Source: Acinetobacter terrestris (lineage in GTDB: Bacteria; Pseudomonadota; Gammaproteobacteria; Pseudomonadales; Moraxellaceae). Taken from it: DNA of 64,000 nt. Made by a program: the position numbers and the translations under genes. Positions 50,345 through 59,855 of this stretch are shown piece after piece (within the stretch, counting starts at the first letter, position 1; each line of letters starts with the position of its first letter). The notes under the pieces are model-generated. The model was not told the origin of the DNA. It worked only from the letters and a program-made list of their open reading frames with translations, and made no database searches. The stretch spans positions 62,001 through 126,000 of the forward strand of contig NZ_SJNZ01000004.1 in the NCBI RefSeq assembly GCF_004331155.1. Direction: 5' to 3'.

Positions 50345-51262
50345 ATGCTTAATAAAAAACCTCGTATTCCTGCTCCGGTGAGCATTCCTGAACATTTAAG
50401 TTTTTTACAGGGTTTCCGAGATTATTTAATTGCACAAACCGTAAGTCCGCATACACGTAATGCCTATCTGTCTGATTTGGTTCAATGTAGTCAATGCAAC
50501 TCCAATTCAATGCCGGCTTGGTCCAGCGATGATGTGGCTGATGTTCTACTGGCATTAACCAAACAGGGCAAAAGCCCGCGCTCGATTGCCCGATCACTTT
50601 CTGCATTACGTTCTTTTTATAAATTTTTACGTGAACAAAAACTTCGCTCGGATAACCCGGTTGCGACCCATAAAACCCCTAAAATTGGCCGTTCGCTGCC
50701 CAAAGATATTTCCGAACAAGAAGTTGAAGCCTTAATTCATGCCCCCGATATTGAAACGGCTTTGGGTTTGCGTGATCGCGCCATGCTCGAAGTGCTATAT
50801 GCCTGTGGGCTACGGGTGACTGAATTGCTCAATTTGCGCCTTGAACTGATTAATTTAAAACAGGGCTATTTACGTATAGTCGGTAAAGGCAATAAAGAAC
50901 GCTTGGTACCTTTAGGACAAGTGGCCTGTGAATGGATTGAAAAATATCTGAATGAAGCACGTTCCAGCTTGTATAAATCTGCCACCGACTATGTGTTTTT
51001 GACCCAGCACGGCGGCATTATGAGCCGGCAAAATTTTTGGTATGCAATTAAACGCTATGCACTACAAGCAGGTGTACAGGCTGAATTATCACCGCATACT
51101 TTACGTCATGCCTTTGCCACCCATTTGCTCAATCATGGCGCAGACTTGCGTGTCGTTCAGATGTTATTGGGTCACAGTGACTTATCAACCACCCAAATTT
51201 ACACCCACGTGGCCCAAGTGCGTATGCAGCAACTGCATGCCACGCATCACCCTCGCGCTTAG
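50345..51262 (+). CDS. xerD: Site-specific tyrosine recombinase XerD
   Basis: A 305-residue tyrosine recombinase that, with XerC, resolves chromosome dimers at dif. The N-terminal SAM-like core-binding domain begins FLQGFRDYLIAQTVSPHTRNAY. Catalytic residues: R157 in ACGLRVTELL, H251 and R254 in SPHTLRHAFATH, H277 in LLGHSDLST, and the nucleophile Y286 in THV. It is called XerD rather than XerC because the next gene encodes a DsbC-type protein, the conserved xerD-dsbC order; sequence alone leaves some doubt. It is divergent from feoA. Confidence 0.88.
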   Translation: MLNKKPRIPAPVSIPEHLSFLQGFRDYLIAQTVSPHTRNAYLSDLVQCSQCNSNSMPAWSSDDVADVLLALTKQGKSPRSIARSLSALRSFYKFLREQKLRSDNPVATHKTPKIGRSLPKDISEQEVEALIHAPDIETALGLRDRAMLEVLYACGLRVTELLNLRLELINLKQGYLRIVGKGNKERLVPLGQVACEWIEKYLNEARSSLYKSATDYVFLTQHGGIMSRQNFWYAIKRYALQAGVQAELSPHTLRHAFATHLLNHGADLRVVQMLLGHSDLSTTQIYTHVAQVRMQQLHATHHPRA

Positions 51263-51370
51263 TCCGATCTTCATTCATCATCTAAGACCAAGAAGTGTTA
51301 ACGAGCCTGGCTTTTTTTTTGTTATGCTAGGCGATCAATTTTTATCTATAGCTAAAAGAAAGGGTTATTT

Positions 51371-52186
51371 ATGTCATTTACCCGCTCAAAAATTTTTATT
51401 GCATGCACTTTGGCAAGCAGCTTGATCATTACTGCCTGTTCCAACTCAAATAACGATGAAAAAAAGCAAGGCACTTTAACCGCAAGCGCACCGGCAACCG
51501 GACAAGCATCTAATCTGTCCGAGCGCAATGCACAGCAGCGTCTGATTAAGACCCTGCAACAGCATTTTAAAAAAGCCAATATCAACGCCAAAGTACTGGA
51601 TATTAAAGCCACTGAAGTACCGAATCTGTATTGGGTCAACCTTGAAGGCATGTCGTCTGTTTATGCAACCGCAGATGGTAAATACATTATTCAGGGCGAT
51701 GTGCTTCGTTTAGGCGACAGCAAAATTCATAATGTCAGTGAAAACCTGCAATCCGCAACCAACAAAAAGTTACTGGCGGGCTTAAAAACCGAAGACCTTT
51801 TAGTTTATAAAGCGCAAGGCAAGACCAAACATATTGTGTATGTGTTTACCGATGCCAGCTGCCCGTATTGCCATAAACTGCATGAACATATGAGCGAGAT
51901 TAATGCCAAAGGCATTGAAGTGCGTTATATCGCCTGGCCACGTGGCGAACAGTTCATGCCAGCCATGGAAAGTGTCTGGTGTAGTGAAGATCGCCAGGCT
52001 GCCTTTAACCAGGCTATTGCCGGTGCGCCACTTACTCCAGCGACCTGCAAGAATCCTGTTAAAGATCAATATCAACTCGGTCTAAATATGGGCGTGAACG
52101 GTACCCCTGCCATTTACAATGAAGATGGTGTTTACCTGGGTGGATACCTGTCTCCTGAAGAATTGGCAGAACGTTTAAATAACTAA
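51371..52186 (+). CDS. dsbC: DsbC-like thiol:disulfide isomerase, lipoprotein form
   Basis: A 271-residue protein of the DsbC/DsbG family. The N-terminal dimerisation domain (about 45-130) contains KVLDIKATEVPNLYWVNLEGMSSVYATADGKYIIQGD, and the thioredoxin domain has the active site CPYC at 164-167, with the cis-proline in NGTPAIY. Unlike E. coli DsbC, the start (ACTLASSLIITACSNSN) is a lipoprotein signal, with the lipidated cysteine near residue 23. It should be anchored to a membrane and face the periplasm, where it corrects wrong disulfides. It follows xerD by about 110 nt. Confidence 0.88.
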   Translation: MSFTRSKIFIACTLASSLIITACSNSNNDEKKQGTLTASAPATGQASNLSERNAQQRLIKTLQQHFKKANINAKVLDIKATEVPNLYWVNLEGMSSVYATADGKYIIQGDVLRLGDSKIHNVSENLQSATNKKLLAGLKTEDLLVYKAQGKTKHIVYVFTDASCPYCHKLHEHMSEINAKGIEVRYIAWPRGEQFMPAMESVWCSEDRQAAFNQAIAGAPLTPATCKNPVKDQYQLGLNMGVNGTPAIYNEDGVYLGGYLSPEELAERLNN

Positions 52187-52309
52187 TTTTTATTCGTTAA
52201 ATTACTGTTTTTTATAGTTGCAGAGAAAGTGATTTCTTTCCTAGAGTCTCATGCTTTTTTTAGCTATGATCTAGGTTCGCTTAAAATTGATTTGATATTG
52301 GAGTGTGAC

Positions 52310-53614
52310 GTGAAACCAGTTCGTCTGGCAATCCTCGGTCTTGGTACTGTAGGTGGTGGTGCCCTTAAACTTTTAAAAGAAAACGCTGCTGAGATTAGAC
52401 GTCGCACCGGTCGAGAAATTGAAATTACCCATGTGGGTACACGTCGTCCGCGTCCTGATTTGGATCTTCCAGAATCAATCAAACAAAGTGCTGATCTTTT
52501 AGAAATTGTACGTCAGCCTGATGTTGACGTTGTGGTTGAGGTGATGGGCGGAATTCACCCTGCCTATGAAGTGATTATGGAAGCCATGAAACATGGCAAG
52601 CATATTGTCACTGCCAATAAAGCCTTGCTGGCTGAACATGGCAATGAGCTATTTAAAGCGGCTGAAGACAATGCCGTGCAGATTGCCTATGAAGCAGCAG
52701 TTGCCGGCGGCATTCCAATTATTAAAGTGATTCGTGAAGGCTTGGCTGCCAATAAAATTGACTGGTTGGCAGGCATTATTAATGGCACTGGCAATTTTAT
52801 CTTAAGTGAAATGCGTGAAAAAGGTCGTGCTTTTCCTGATGTTCTGAAAGAAGCGCAAGAACTCGGTTATGCCGAAGCTGATCCTACCTTTGACGTAGAA
52901 GGCATTGATGCGGCACATAAACTGACAATTCTGGCTTCATGTGCATTTGGTATTCCGCTACAGTTTGATAAAGTATTTACTGAAGGGATTGGCAAAGTTA
53001 CCGCCCAAGATGTGAAATATGCAGAAGACTTAGGTTTTCGTATTAAACACTTGGGTATTGCACGTCGTACCGATGCAGGTATTGAATTACGCGTGCATCC
53101 AACCCTCATTCCGGATGACCAGCTCATTGCCAATGTCAACGGCGTGAAAAATGCGATCTTGGTACAAGCCAATGCAGTCGGTCCAACACTGTATTACGGT
53201 GCAGGCGCGGGTGCAGGTCCAACAGCTTCTGCTGTGGTGGCCGATGTCGTCGACATTGTCCGTGATATCATTTATACCGAAGATGGCGCCGGAACCATTC
53301 CGCAGTTGGCTTTTGAAGCCTTGACGGATTTGCCAATTTTAACGCGCGAACAAATGACCACCGGTTATTACATCCGTATCAATGCCGAAGATCAAATGGG
53401 CGTCCTTGCAGATGTCACCACGATTTTAAGTCGTGCCGGAATCAGTATTGACGCCATCATGCAGCAACCACGCTTAAAAGACCTGATTCCGATCGTGATT
53501 TTAACTGATCCTATCGTGGAATCAAAAATGGATGAAGCGATGCAACAAATTCAAGCATTGCCTTTCATTCATGGCGAAATTGTACGAATTCGTTTAGAAT
53601 CGCTTGATAATTAA
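52310..53614 (+). CDS. hom: Homoserine dehydrogenase
   Basis: A 434-residue enzyme of the monofunctional type that reduces aspartate semialdehyde to homoserine. The N-terminal Rossmann fold has GLGTVGGG, the catalytic domain contains NKALLAEHGNELF, AGGIPIIKVIREGLAANK and GTGNFILSEM, and a C-terminal ACT domain (QMGVLADVTTILSRAGISIDAI) allows feedback control. I chose GTG 52310 with a TTGGAG-type site upstream; the frame extends 27 codons further without homology. thrC follows after 56 nt, so the two form a threonine operon. Confidence 0.95.
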   Translation: MKPVRLAILGLGTVGGGALKLLKENAAEIRRRTGREIEITHVGTRRPRPDLDLPESIKQSADLLEIVRQPDVDVVVEVMGGIHPAYEVIMEAMKHGKHIVTANKALLAEHGNELFKAAEDNAVQIAYEAAVAGGIPIIKVIREGLAANKIDWLAGIINGTGNFILSEMREKGRAFPDVLKEAQELGYAEADPTFDVEGIDAAHKLTILASCAFGIPLQFDKVFTEGIGKVTAQDVKYAEDLGFRIKHLGIARRTDAGIELRVHPTLIPDDQLIANVNGVKNAILVQANAVGPTLYYGAGAGAGPTASAVVADVVDIVRDIIYTEDGAGTIPQLAFEALTDLPILTREQMTTGYYIRINAEDQMGVLADVTTILSRAGISIDAIMQQPRLKDLIPIVILTDPIVESKMDEAMQQIQALPFIHGEIVRIRLESLDN

Positions 53615-53670
53615 TCGGGTTGAGGGGAGTATTCCCCTTGCCAAGCTCTACACAAAATTGGAACATCATC

Positions 53671-54810
53671 ATGTCTAATGCCAATCGTTATACTGGTTTA
53701 GTTGACCGTTATCGCGACCGTTTACCCGTATCTGCAACCACTCGTGCTATTTCTTTAGGTGAAGGTAATACCCCACTGATCAAGCTTGAGAACATTCCAC
53801 GCATTATTGGTAAAGACGTTGAAATCTATGTGAAGTACGAAGGCTTAAACCCGACTGGTTCATTTAAAGACCGTGGCATGACCATGGCCGTAACCAAAGC
53901 GGTTGAAGAAGGCTCTAAAGCCATTATTTGTGCCTCTACCGGTAATACCTCAGCTGCCGCTGCTGCTTATGCTGCACGTGCAGGCATCAAAGCATTCGTG
54001 CTCATTCCTGAAGGCAAAATTGCCATGGGTAAAATGGCACAGGCGATGATGTACGGTGCAATCACCATGCAAATTCGCGGTAACTTCGATGACGGCATGC
54101 GCCTGGTTAAAGAAGTGGCTGATCAAGCACCTGTAACCATTGTAAACTCAATCAACCCGTACCGTTTGCAAGGTCAAAAAACCATTGCTTACGAAATCGT
54201 TGAAGCTTTAGGTCGTGCGCCTGATTACCACTGCTTGCCAGTCGGTAACGCGGGTAACATCACTGCACACTGGATGGGTTATACCGAAGCAATTGCAAAT
54301 CAGCCGAAAGAACAGTTTGAGCAAGTGATTTACGACGCTGAAACAGATGCTTTCACTGGTCCTAAACCTGCTGGCCTTCCAGTTATGGCGGGTTATCAAG
54401 CATCTGGTGCCGCACCGTTCCTACGTGGTGGCCCGGTTACAAACCCTGAAACTGTTGCGACTGCGATTCGTATTGGTAATCCACAAAGCTGGAATCACGC
54501 CAAAGCCGTTGTTCGTGACTCGAATGGCTGGTTTGATGAACTGACTGATGCTGAGATTCTTGAAGCACAGCGTCTACTTTCTATGTACGAAGGCGTGTTC
54601 GTAGAACCTGCTTCTGCAGCGTCTGTGGGCGGTGCGATTCGTGACATTAAAGCCGGCAAAATCAAAGAAGGCTCAGTGATCGTTTGTACCGTAACAGGTA
54701 ACGGTTTGAAAGACCCAGATACTGCCATCAAGCAATGTTCTGATGCAGTGATGTTGTCGATTGATGCGACCATGAATCAGGTTAAAGAATCTATCCTTTC
54801 TAATATGTAA
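53671..54810 (+). CDS. thrC: Threonine synthase
   Basis: A 379-residue PLP enzyme that converts O-phosphohomoserine to threonine. The lysine that holds PLP is K66 in GSFKDRGM, and CASTGNTSAAAAAYAARAG and the PVGNAGNITAHWMGY segment are conserved. It belongs to the short bacterial class of threonine synthases rather than the longer E. coli type of 428 residues. I chose ATG 53671; an in-frame ATG 17 codons upstream precedes no conserved sequence. An intrinsic terminator follows. Confidence 0.95.
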   Translation: MSNANRYTGLVDRYRDRLPVSATTRAISLGEGNTPLIKLENIPRIIGKDVEIYVKYEGLNPTGSFKDRGMTMAVTKAVEEGSKAIICASTGNTSAAAAAYAARAGIKAFVLIPEGKIAMGKMAQAMMYGAITMQIRGNFDDGMRLVKEVADQAPVTIVNSINPYRLQGQKTIAYEIVEALGRAPDYHCLPVGNAGNITAHWMGYTEAIANQPKEQFEQVIYDAETDAFTGPKPAGLPVMAGYQASGAAPFLRGGPVTNPETVATAIRIGNPQSWNHAKAVVRDSNGWFDELTDAEILEAQRLLSMYEGVFVEPASAASVGGAIRDIKAGKIKEGSVIVCTVTGNGLKDPDTAIKQCSDAVMLSIDATMNQVKESILSNM

Positions 54811-54835
54811 TTCTTTTTAGCATCATTAGAAATAG

Positions 54836-54864
54836 AAAAAGCCCTGCAATTGCAGGGCTTTTTT
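54836..54864 (+). terminator. Intrinsic terminator after hom-thrC
   Basis: GCCCTGCAATTGCAGGGC (54841-54858), a perfect 18-nt palindrome, preceded by five A and followed by six T. It lies 26 nt after the thrC stop and can also act on pbpG from the other side. Confidence 0.9.
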
Positions 54865-54898
54865 ACGCTACTAATATAGCAATATTAGATCAACGCAA

Positions 54899-55951
54899 TT
54901 AGATACGTTTTGGAAGTTGGCTGGCCCAATTCATTAAACGGGTTGCATCATTGGTTCGCGCAGCAGAAGTATCTGCACCTAAGAGTACCACTACTGCTGG
55001 ACGATTATTTAAGGTGGTATGCATGACCACACAACGCCCTGCCTCATTGATATAACCGGTTTTAGAAATATTGATATTCCAGCCGCCATTACGCACTAGG
55101 GCATTGGTATTGTTTGATTTCAATACACGGTAGCCCAAATTAAAATCGTAGCTTGGTGTGGTAGAGAACTGGCGGATCAAACCGTATTGCGATGCTGTAT
55201 TGACCAAAATACCCAAATCACGTGCAGAAGATACATTACCCGGATGTAAACCCGTTGATTCTAAATAATGAGTTGAATTCATACCCAAGGATTTTGCTTT
55301 TGCATTCATTGCAGAAATAAACGCTGCGCGACCGCCAGGGAAAGTTCGGGCCAAAGCAGCAGCAGCTGGATTTTCCGATTTCATCAAAGCAAAAAGTAAG
55401 GCTTCCGCACGATTCATGCTATCGCCAGCGCGTAAAGTTGAACTTGAGCTTTTGCAGCCTGAACAGGAAAAATCGGCTTGAGTTAAGGTAATTTTTTCCG
55501 ACATATTTAAACTGGCATCGGCAATTACCACAGCAGTCATCAGCTTGGTAATCGATGCAATCGGAAAAGCAGTATTACTATTTTTACTATAGAGTACTTC
55601 GCCAGTTTGACCATCCATCACCAATGCAGCACGGGCATTGACCGAAGGCTGATTGCTATAATTGGAATTATCTAAAATCTGTACGGTTTTAGGTGCAGAA
55701 TGAGTCACCACACCATTAGAACTACGCACCGAAGTGGTAATTTTAGTTGAACCTTGTGGCGTTGGTTCTTCGTTCAATGCGGAAACATCGCCATTGAGTA
55801 ACTGTTTGGCCTCTTCAGAAGACCAGTTTAAAGCTGCTTGACCTTTGCCTCCAGAAGCATCCATGATGAGTTCTGCAAAACTGCTGGAACTCATACTAAG
55901 TAAGATCGACATACCTAGCACATGCATTAAAGACTTGTTCGAATTTTTCAC
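54899..55951 (-). CDS. pbpG: D-alanyl-D-alanine endopeptidase (PBP7/8 type)
   Basis: A 350-residue low-molecular-weight penicillin-binding protein of peptidase family S11. It has a signal peptide ending near SSSFA and then a low-complexity linker. The active-site motifs are SITK (133-136), SEN (192-194) and KTG (297-299). Such enzymes cut peptide cross-links in peptidoglycan. The spacing of the motifs is that of PbpG/PBP7 rather than of DacA, and the C-terminal membrane-anchoring domain of DacA is missing. In A. baumannii the pbpG product is known to affect survival in serum. It is divergent from the gacA-like gene. Confidence 0.88.
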   Translation of the reverse strand: MKNSNKSLMHVLGMSILLSMSSSSFAELIMDASGGKGQAALNWSSEEAKQLLNGDVSALNEEPTPQGSTKITTSVRSSNGVVTHSAPKTVQILDNSNYSNQPSVNARAALVMDGQTGEVLYSKNSNTAFPIASITKLMTAVVIADASLNMSEKITLTQADFSCSGCKSSSSTLRAGDSMNRAEALLFALMKSENPAAAALARTFPGGRAAFISAMNAKAKSLGMNSTHYLESTGLHPGNVSSARDLGILVNTASQYGLIRQFSTTPSYDFNLGYRVLKSNNTNALVRNGGWNINISKTGYINEAGRCVVMHTTLNNRPAVVVLLGADTSAARTNDATRLMNWASQLPKRI

Positions 55952-56171
55952 GGTGGTTTACTCAACTCATGGAGGCAAGATACATTTGTGTATTACCTCA
56001 AATATGCCTTACATTTAAACACAAAGGTGAACATTTTTTATGCATAAACCTTTATGCTTAACATTTCATTTAAAGATTAATAATAGGATTGCTAATTTTG
56101 TCATTTCATTGCAAGCTTATTTTGCTTTATGTAACAAAAAAATTGTTTTTTTTATATGAGGGGAGAAATAG

Positions 56172-56807
56172 GTGATCACAGTTTTAGTAGTAGATGATCA
56201 TGAATTAGTACGTACCGGGATTTGCCGAATGCTCGAAGACCATGCGGATGTTCAAGTGATTGGTCAGGCTGAATCTGGGGAAGAAGCGATTACCTTAGTC
56301 CGTCACCATCATCCGAATGTGGTGTTACTTGATGTGAATATGCCGGGCATTGGTGGGGTAGAAACCACGCGTCGTCTGTTGCAAAGTGCACCTGAAACCA
56401 AAGTTGTCGCGGTGAGTGGCCTGGCTGAAGAGCCTTATCCGTCATTGTTGCTTAAAGCAGGTGCTAAAGGGTATATCACCAAAGGCGCACCTGTAACTGA
56501 AATGGTTCGTGCCATCAATAAAGTCATGCAAGGCGGCAAATATTTCAGTGCAGACATTGCCGAGCAATTGGCCAGCTCATATCTTTCAGATACCCAGCAA
56601 TCACCATTTGATGCACTCTCTGAACGTGAAATGCAGGTTGCGATGATGGTGGTGAATTGTATTAGCGCGCAAGAAATTGCCGATAAACTTTTTGTCAGTG
56701 TCAAAACCGTCAATACCTATCGTTATCGGATCTTTGAAAAGTTAAATTTAGATAGTGATGTGAAACTGACCCATTTAGCCATTCGTTATGGGCTGATTAA
56801 ACCTTAA
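56172..56807 (+). CDS. gacA: GacA/UvrY-type response regulator
   Basis: A 211-residue NarL/FixJ-class regulator. The receiver domain has D8-D9, the phosphorylated D54 and K103, and the C-terminal LuxR-type helix-turn-helix is in SEREMQVAMMVVNCISAQEIADKLFVSVKTVNTYRYRIFEKL. The start GTG 56172 follows a GAGGGGAG site. GacA acts with the hybrid kinase GacS and small regulatory RNAs; neither is in this window. The high identity of the receiver linker with GacA-type proteins makes that the best name, but other NarL-like regulators cannot be excluded. It is followed by pilS after 44 nt. Confidence 0.82.
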   Translation: MITVLVVDDHELVRTGICRMLEDHADVQVIGQAESGEEAITLVRHHHPNVVLLDVNMPGIGGVETTRRLLQSAPETKVVAVSGLAEEPYPSLLLKAGAKGYITKGAPVTEMVRAINKVMQGGKYFSADIAEQLASSYLSDTQQSPFDALSEREMQVAMMVVNCISAQEIADKLFVSVKTVNTYRYRIFEKLNLDSDVKLTHLAIRYGLIKP

Positions 56808-56851
56808 TGACTTTCCTGGGGAACTTCCCTTGAGCTTTCTAGAAGACATGC

Positions 56852-58414
56852 ATGACGCAAAAAACCAAAAAATTTGAGTTTAATCAGTATCATTTAGGCA
56901 TCTGGTATGGTGCCTACAGACTGATTATTGCGACATGTCTTCTGCTGATTTTTTCACTCACTTATTCACACTTAAATACAGATTACCGCTATCCACAGCT
57001 CTATCTTTACGTACTCATTTGCTTTGTAGCGATAGGCTGCATACAACTGCTGAGTCTTAAAAAAATACGAGCCAACATTCCACAACAACTGACGCTGTTA
57101 TTTACTGTCGATGTCATTGCTTTAAGCTTACTGACTTTCGCATTGGATGGTCCGAATCTGCATGTAAGTCTGCTATTCGTGATTACCATTTTTGCCGCTT
57201 CTTTATTATTAGATGCAAAAAAAGCCTTAATCATTACCCTCATCGCTGTTATTAGCGTGATTTATCAAATATTTTTAGGCAGCATTTTTGATTTTTCTTC
57301 GCTGAACAATATCGGTAATAGTGCCTTATTGGCATTTCTGTTTTTTGTGGTTTATGGCAGTGCGCAAATTGTGGTACGGCGTTTCCAATTGCTGGAAAAT
57401 TTGAATTTTTCTCAATCCTTGGAACTCAATCGACTGCAAAATCTGAACCGTTATATTCTGGAACAGATTGAACTCGGCTATCTGGTTTTAGATGAAAACT
57501 GTCATATCGTGCTGAGTAATCCTGCAGCGTGTCTGCTGCTCGGGATTCCCCCACTCTATGCCTATGACAAATATCCTTTATACAAAATCCAGGCGGATTT
57601 ATTTGAACTGATTAAATTTGAGCAGCTGCAAGATGGTGAACGGTTCCAGTTCGAGTCACAGCTGAGCCGTTATCATATGCATATCGAAGTGCAGAAATTA
57701 ATGGTTCCGCATCAGACCCTGACCCTGCTGGTGCTGCAAGATGCAGCCAGACTCAATCAACGGGTACAGCAGTTAAAGCTGGCGGCTTTAGGACAGTTGT
57801 CTGCCAGTATCGCACATGAAATCCGCAATCCCTTGGCGGCTATTGTTCAGGCCAACGAACTGCTGCTAGACAGTGATCCAGCTCAGCAAAATTTATTAAG
57901 TCAGATGATTGCAAAACAAGCACAGCGGATTGATCGTATCATTCAAGATACCTTAAATATGGTGCGAAATAGAGAAACACATCCTGCGCAGATCCAGCTG
58001 AATCAATTTATCCCCCAAATGATTCGAGAAGATTTAGCTGATATCATCAACCAGATTCGGTGCAGCATACCCAATAAAATTTCGATTACTTTCGATGAAG
58101 CACAATTTCGCCAAATTCTGATTAACCTGATTCGCAATGCAATTCGTCATAATTCACCTGAGCATTCACACATTGAGTTAAACATTTACTCACATGAATC
58201 AAATGTCCGAATTGAAGTCCGCGATTTTGGCACAGGCGTGGCATCTAAAAATATAAGCTCTTTATTTCAACCTTTTTTTAGTACCGAAATCACGGGAACT
58301 GGTTTAGGATTGTACTTATCCCATAGTTTTTGTGAAGCCAACCAAGCAAAACTGGACTATGTAGAACAAGAACAAGGGGCATGCTTTCGAATAGAATGCC
58401 AACGTGTTGCTTAA
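56852..58414 (+). CDS. pilS: Sensor histidine kinase PilS
   Basis: A 520-residue membrane kinase. Six N-terminal membrane helices (about 20-190) precede a PAS-like segment (LEQIELGYLVLDENCHIVLSNPA). The dimerisation helix has the phosphorylated His322 in IAHEIRNPLAA, and the HATPase domain has NLIRNAIRHN, DFGTGV and GTGLGLYL. With PilR it senses pilin levels in the inner membrane and activates pilA with sigma-54, as known from Pseudomonas. The N-terminal membrane block and the next gene (an NtrC-type regulator) support the call. The pilA target is not in the window. Confidence 0.9.
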   Translation: MTQKTKKFEFNQYHLGIWYGAYRLIIATCLLLIFSLTYSHLNTDYRYPQLYLYVLICFVAIGCIQLLSLKKIRANIPQQLTLLFTVDVIALSLLTFALDGPNLHVSLLFVITIFAASLLLDAKKALIITLIAVISVIYQIFLGSIFDFSSLNNIGNSALLAFLFFVVYGSAQIVVRRFQLLENLNFSQSLELNRLQNLNRYILEQIELGYLVLDENCHIVLSNPAACLLLGIPPLYAYDKYPLYKIQADLFELIKFEQLQDGERFQFESQLSRYHMHIEVQKLMVPHQTLTLLVLQDAARLNQRVQQLKLAALGQLSASIAHEIRNPLAAIVQANELLLDSDPAQQNLLSQMIAKQAQRIDRIIQDTLNMVRNRETHPAQIQLNQFIPQMIREDLADIINQIRCSIPNKISITFDEAQFRQILINLIRNAIRHNSPEHSHIELNIYSHESNVRIEVRDFGTGVASKNISSLFQPFFSTEITGTGLGLYLSHSFCEANQAKLDYVEQEQGACFRIECQRVA

Positions 58415-58438
58415 AATTAATATTGCTGGGGTGTAATT

Positions 58439-59851
58439 GTGGAACGACAACCACTTGTTTTATTGGTGGATGATGAAGAAGATTTGTGTACGCTGATGCA
58501 AATGTCTTTATCACGCATGGGCATCAAAACGCATATCGCCTATCGTCTTGAACAGGCAAAAAAATGCTTATCCGATCATCAATATGATGCCTGTTTGACG
58601 GATTTGAATTTACCGGATGGTAATGGGCTGCAATTGGTAGAATGGATCGGGCAACATCTTCCTGCCCTGCCTGTGGCTGTGCTGACCGCATATGGCAATA
58701 TGGAAATTGCGATTGCAGCATTAAAAGCCGGGGCTTTTGATTTTGTCAGTAAACCTATTAATCAGAAACATCTGGAACAGCTGTTACAAAAAGCTTTGAA
58801 CAAACCAGTCGAAAATTTCCAAAGCAAAGAAGATAGTCTGGAACAAAAATTATTGATTGGGCAGTCTCTGCCGATTCAGCAATTACGCATTACCTTAAAT
58901 AAAATTGCCCGATCTCAGGCGCCTGTATTTATTACCGGTGAATCCGGCACCGGAAAAGAAGTCATTGCAAATCTGGTGCACCGTTTAAGTAATCGTAACG
59001 AAGGCCCTTTTATTGCGATTAACTGTGGCGCCATTCCAACGGAACTGATGGAAAGTGAGCTGTTTGGGCATAGGAAAGGCAGTTTTACCGGTGCAACGCA
59101 AGACAAACAAGGCCTGATTCAATCTGCACACGGCGGCAGTCTGTTTCTGGATGAAATAGCTGAACTGCCTTTAACCATGCAGGTCAAACTGCTGCGTGCG
59201 GTACAGGAAAAACGGATTCGCCCGGTCGGTTCAGATGCTGAAATTGATGTCGATTTCCGCGTGATCAGCGCCAGTCATCAAGACCTGGAAGCATTGGTAC
59301 AACAAGGCAGATTTCGACAAGATTTATTCTTCCGTATTCATGTGATGGATCTGGTGCTTCCGCCCCTGCGTGAACGTGGCGATGATATTATTTTACTGGC
59401 GCATCACTTTATTCAAAAAATTAGTCAGGAATGGGGCATTCCTCAAAAACAACTGACTGAACGCGCACGAAACTTTCTGCTAAACCAATATTATCCGGGC
59501 AATGTCCGTGAGCTGCGCAATATTATCGAACGTGCCATCACCCTCAGTGATGAAGATAAAATTGACTTGCCGCATTTACAAAGCGCACCGCTGCGTTATC
59601 CAACAGCGACAGCTTTAGAGCATCAGCAAGAAGCGCCTCCTGCTTTTCGTAGCGACATTCTGGTTTCTGCCAAAAAGTTACCCGATGAAGGTTTAGAGCT
59701 TTATCTGGAAAATATTGAAAAAGATATTTTGCTCAATGCGCTAAACTTGACCCACTGGAACAGAACGCTGGCCGCGAAAAAACTGGGCATGTCTTTTCGC
59801 TCTTTACGTTACCGCTTAAAGAAATTTGGCTTGGATACGGATGATGAATAA
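58439..59851 (+). CDS. pilR: Sigma-54-dependent response regulator PilR
   Basis: A 470-residue NtrC-type activator. The receiver domain carries D11-D12 and the phosphorylated D55. The AAA+ domain has Walker A GESGTGKE at 167-174, the sigma-54-contacting loop GSFTGA at 214-219 (serine replaces the usual alanine), Walker B with GGSLFLDEIAELP and the arginine finger region FRQDLFFRIHVM. A Fis-type helix-turn-helix closes the protein (LAAKKLGMSFRSLRYRLKKFGL). It starts at GTG 58439, 24 nt after pilS, and ends 4 nt before the converging ctpA. Confidence 0.92.
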   Translation: MERQPLVLLVDDEEDLCTLMQMSLSRMGIKTHIAYRLEQAKKCLSDHQYDACLTDLNLPDGNGLQLVEWIGQHLPALPVAVLTAYGNMEIAIAALKAGAFDFVSKPINQKHLEQLLQKALNKPVENFQSKEDSLEQKLLIGQSLPIQQLRITLNKIARSQAPVFITGESGTGKEVIANLVHRLSNRNEGPFIAINCGAIPTELMESELFGHRKGSFTGATQDKQGLIQSAHGGSLFLDEIAELPLTMQVKLLRAVQEKRIRPVGSDAEIDVDFRVISASHQDLEALVQQGRFRQDLFFRIHVMDLVLPPLRERGDDIILLAHHFIQKISQEWGIPQKQLTERARNFLLNQYYPGNVRELRNIIERAITLSDEDKIDLPHLQSAPLRYPTATALEHQQEAPPAFRSDILVSAKKLPDEGLELYLENIEKDILLNALNLTHWNRTLAAKKLGMSFRSLRYRLKKFGLDTDDE

Positions 59852-59855
59852 ACGG

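Noticed and set aside
50174..50395. Upstream extension of feoA
   Set aside because: It lacks FeoA homology, covers the promoter and Fur-like site and overlaps the xerD start. GTG 50173 with its AGGA site fits better.
50345..51262. Tyrosine recombinase as a sign of an integrated element
   Set aside because: Its position before dsbC and its length match housekeeping XerD, and no other mobile genes are near.
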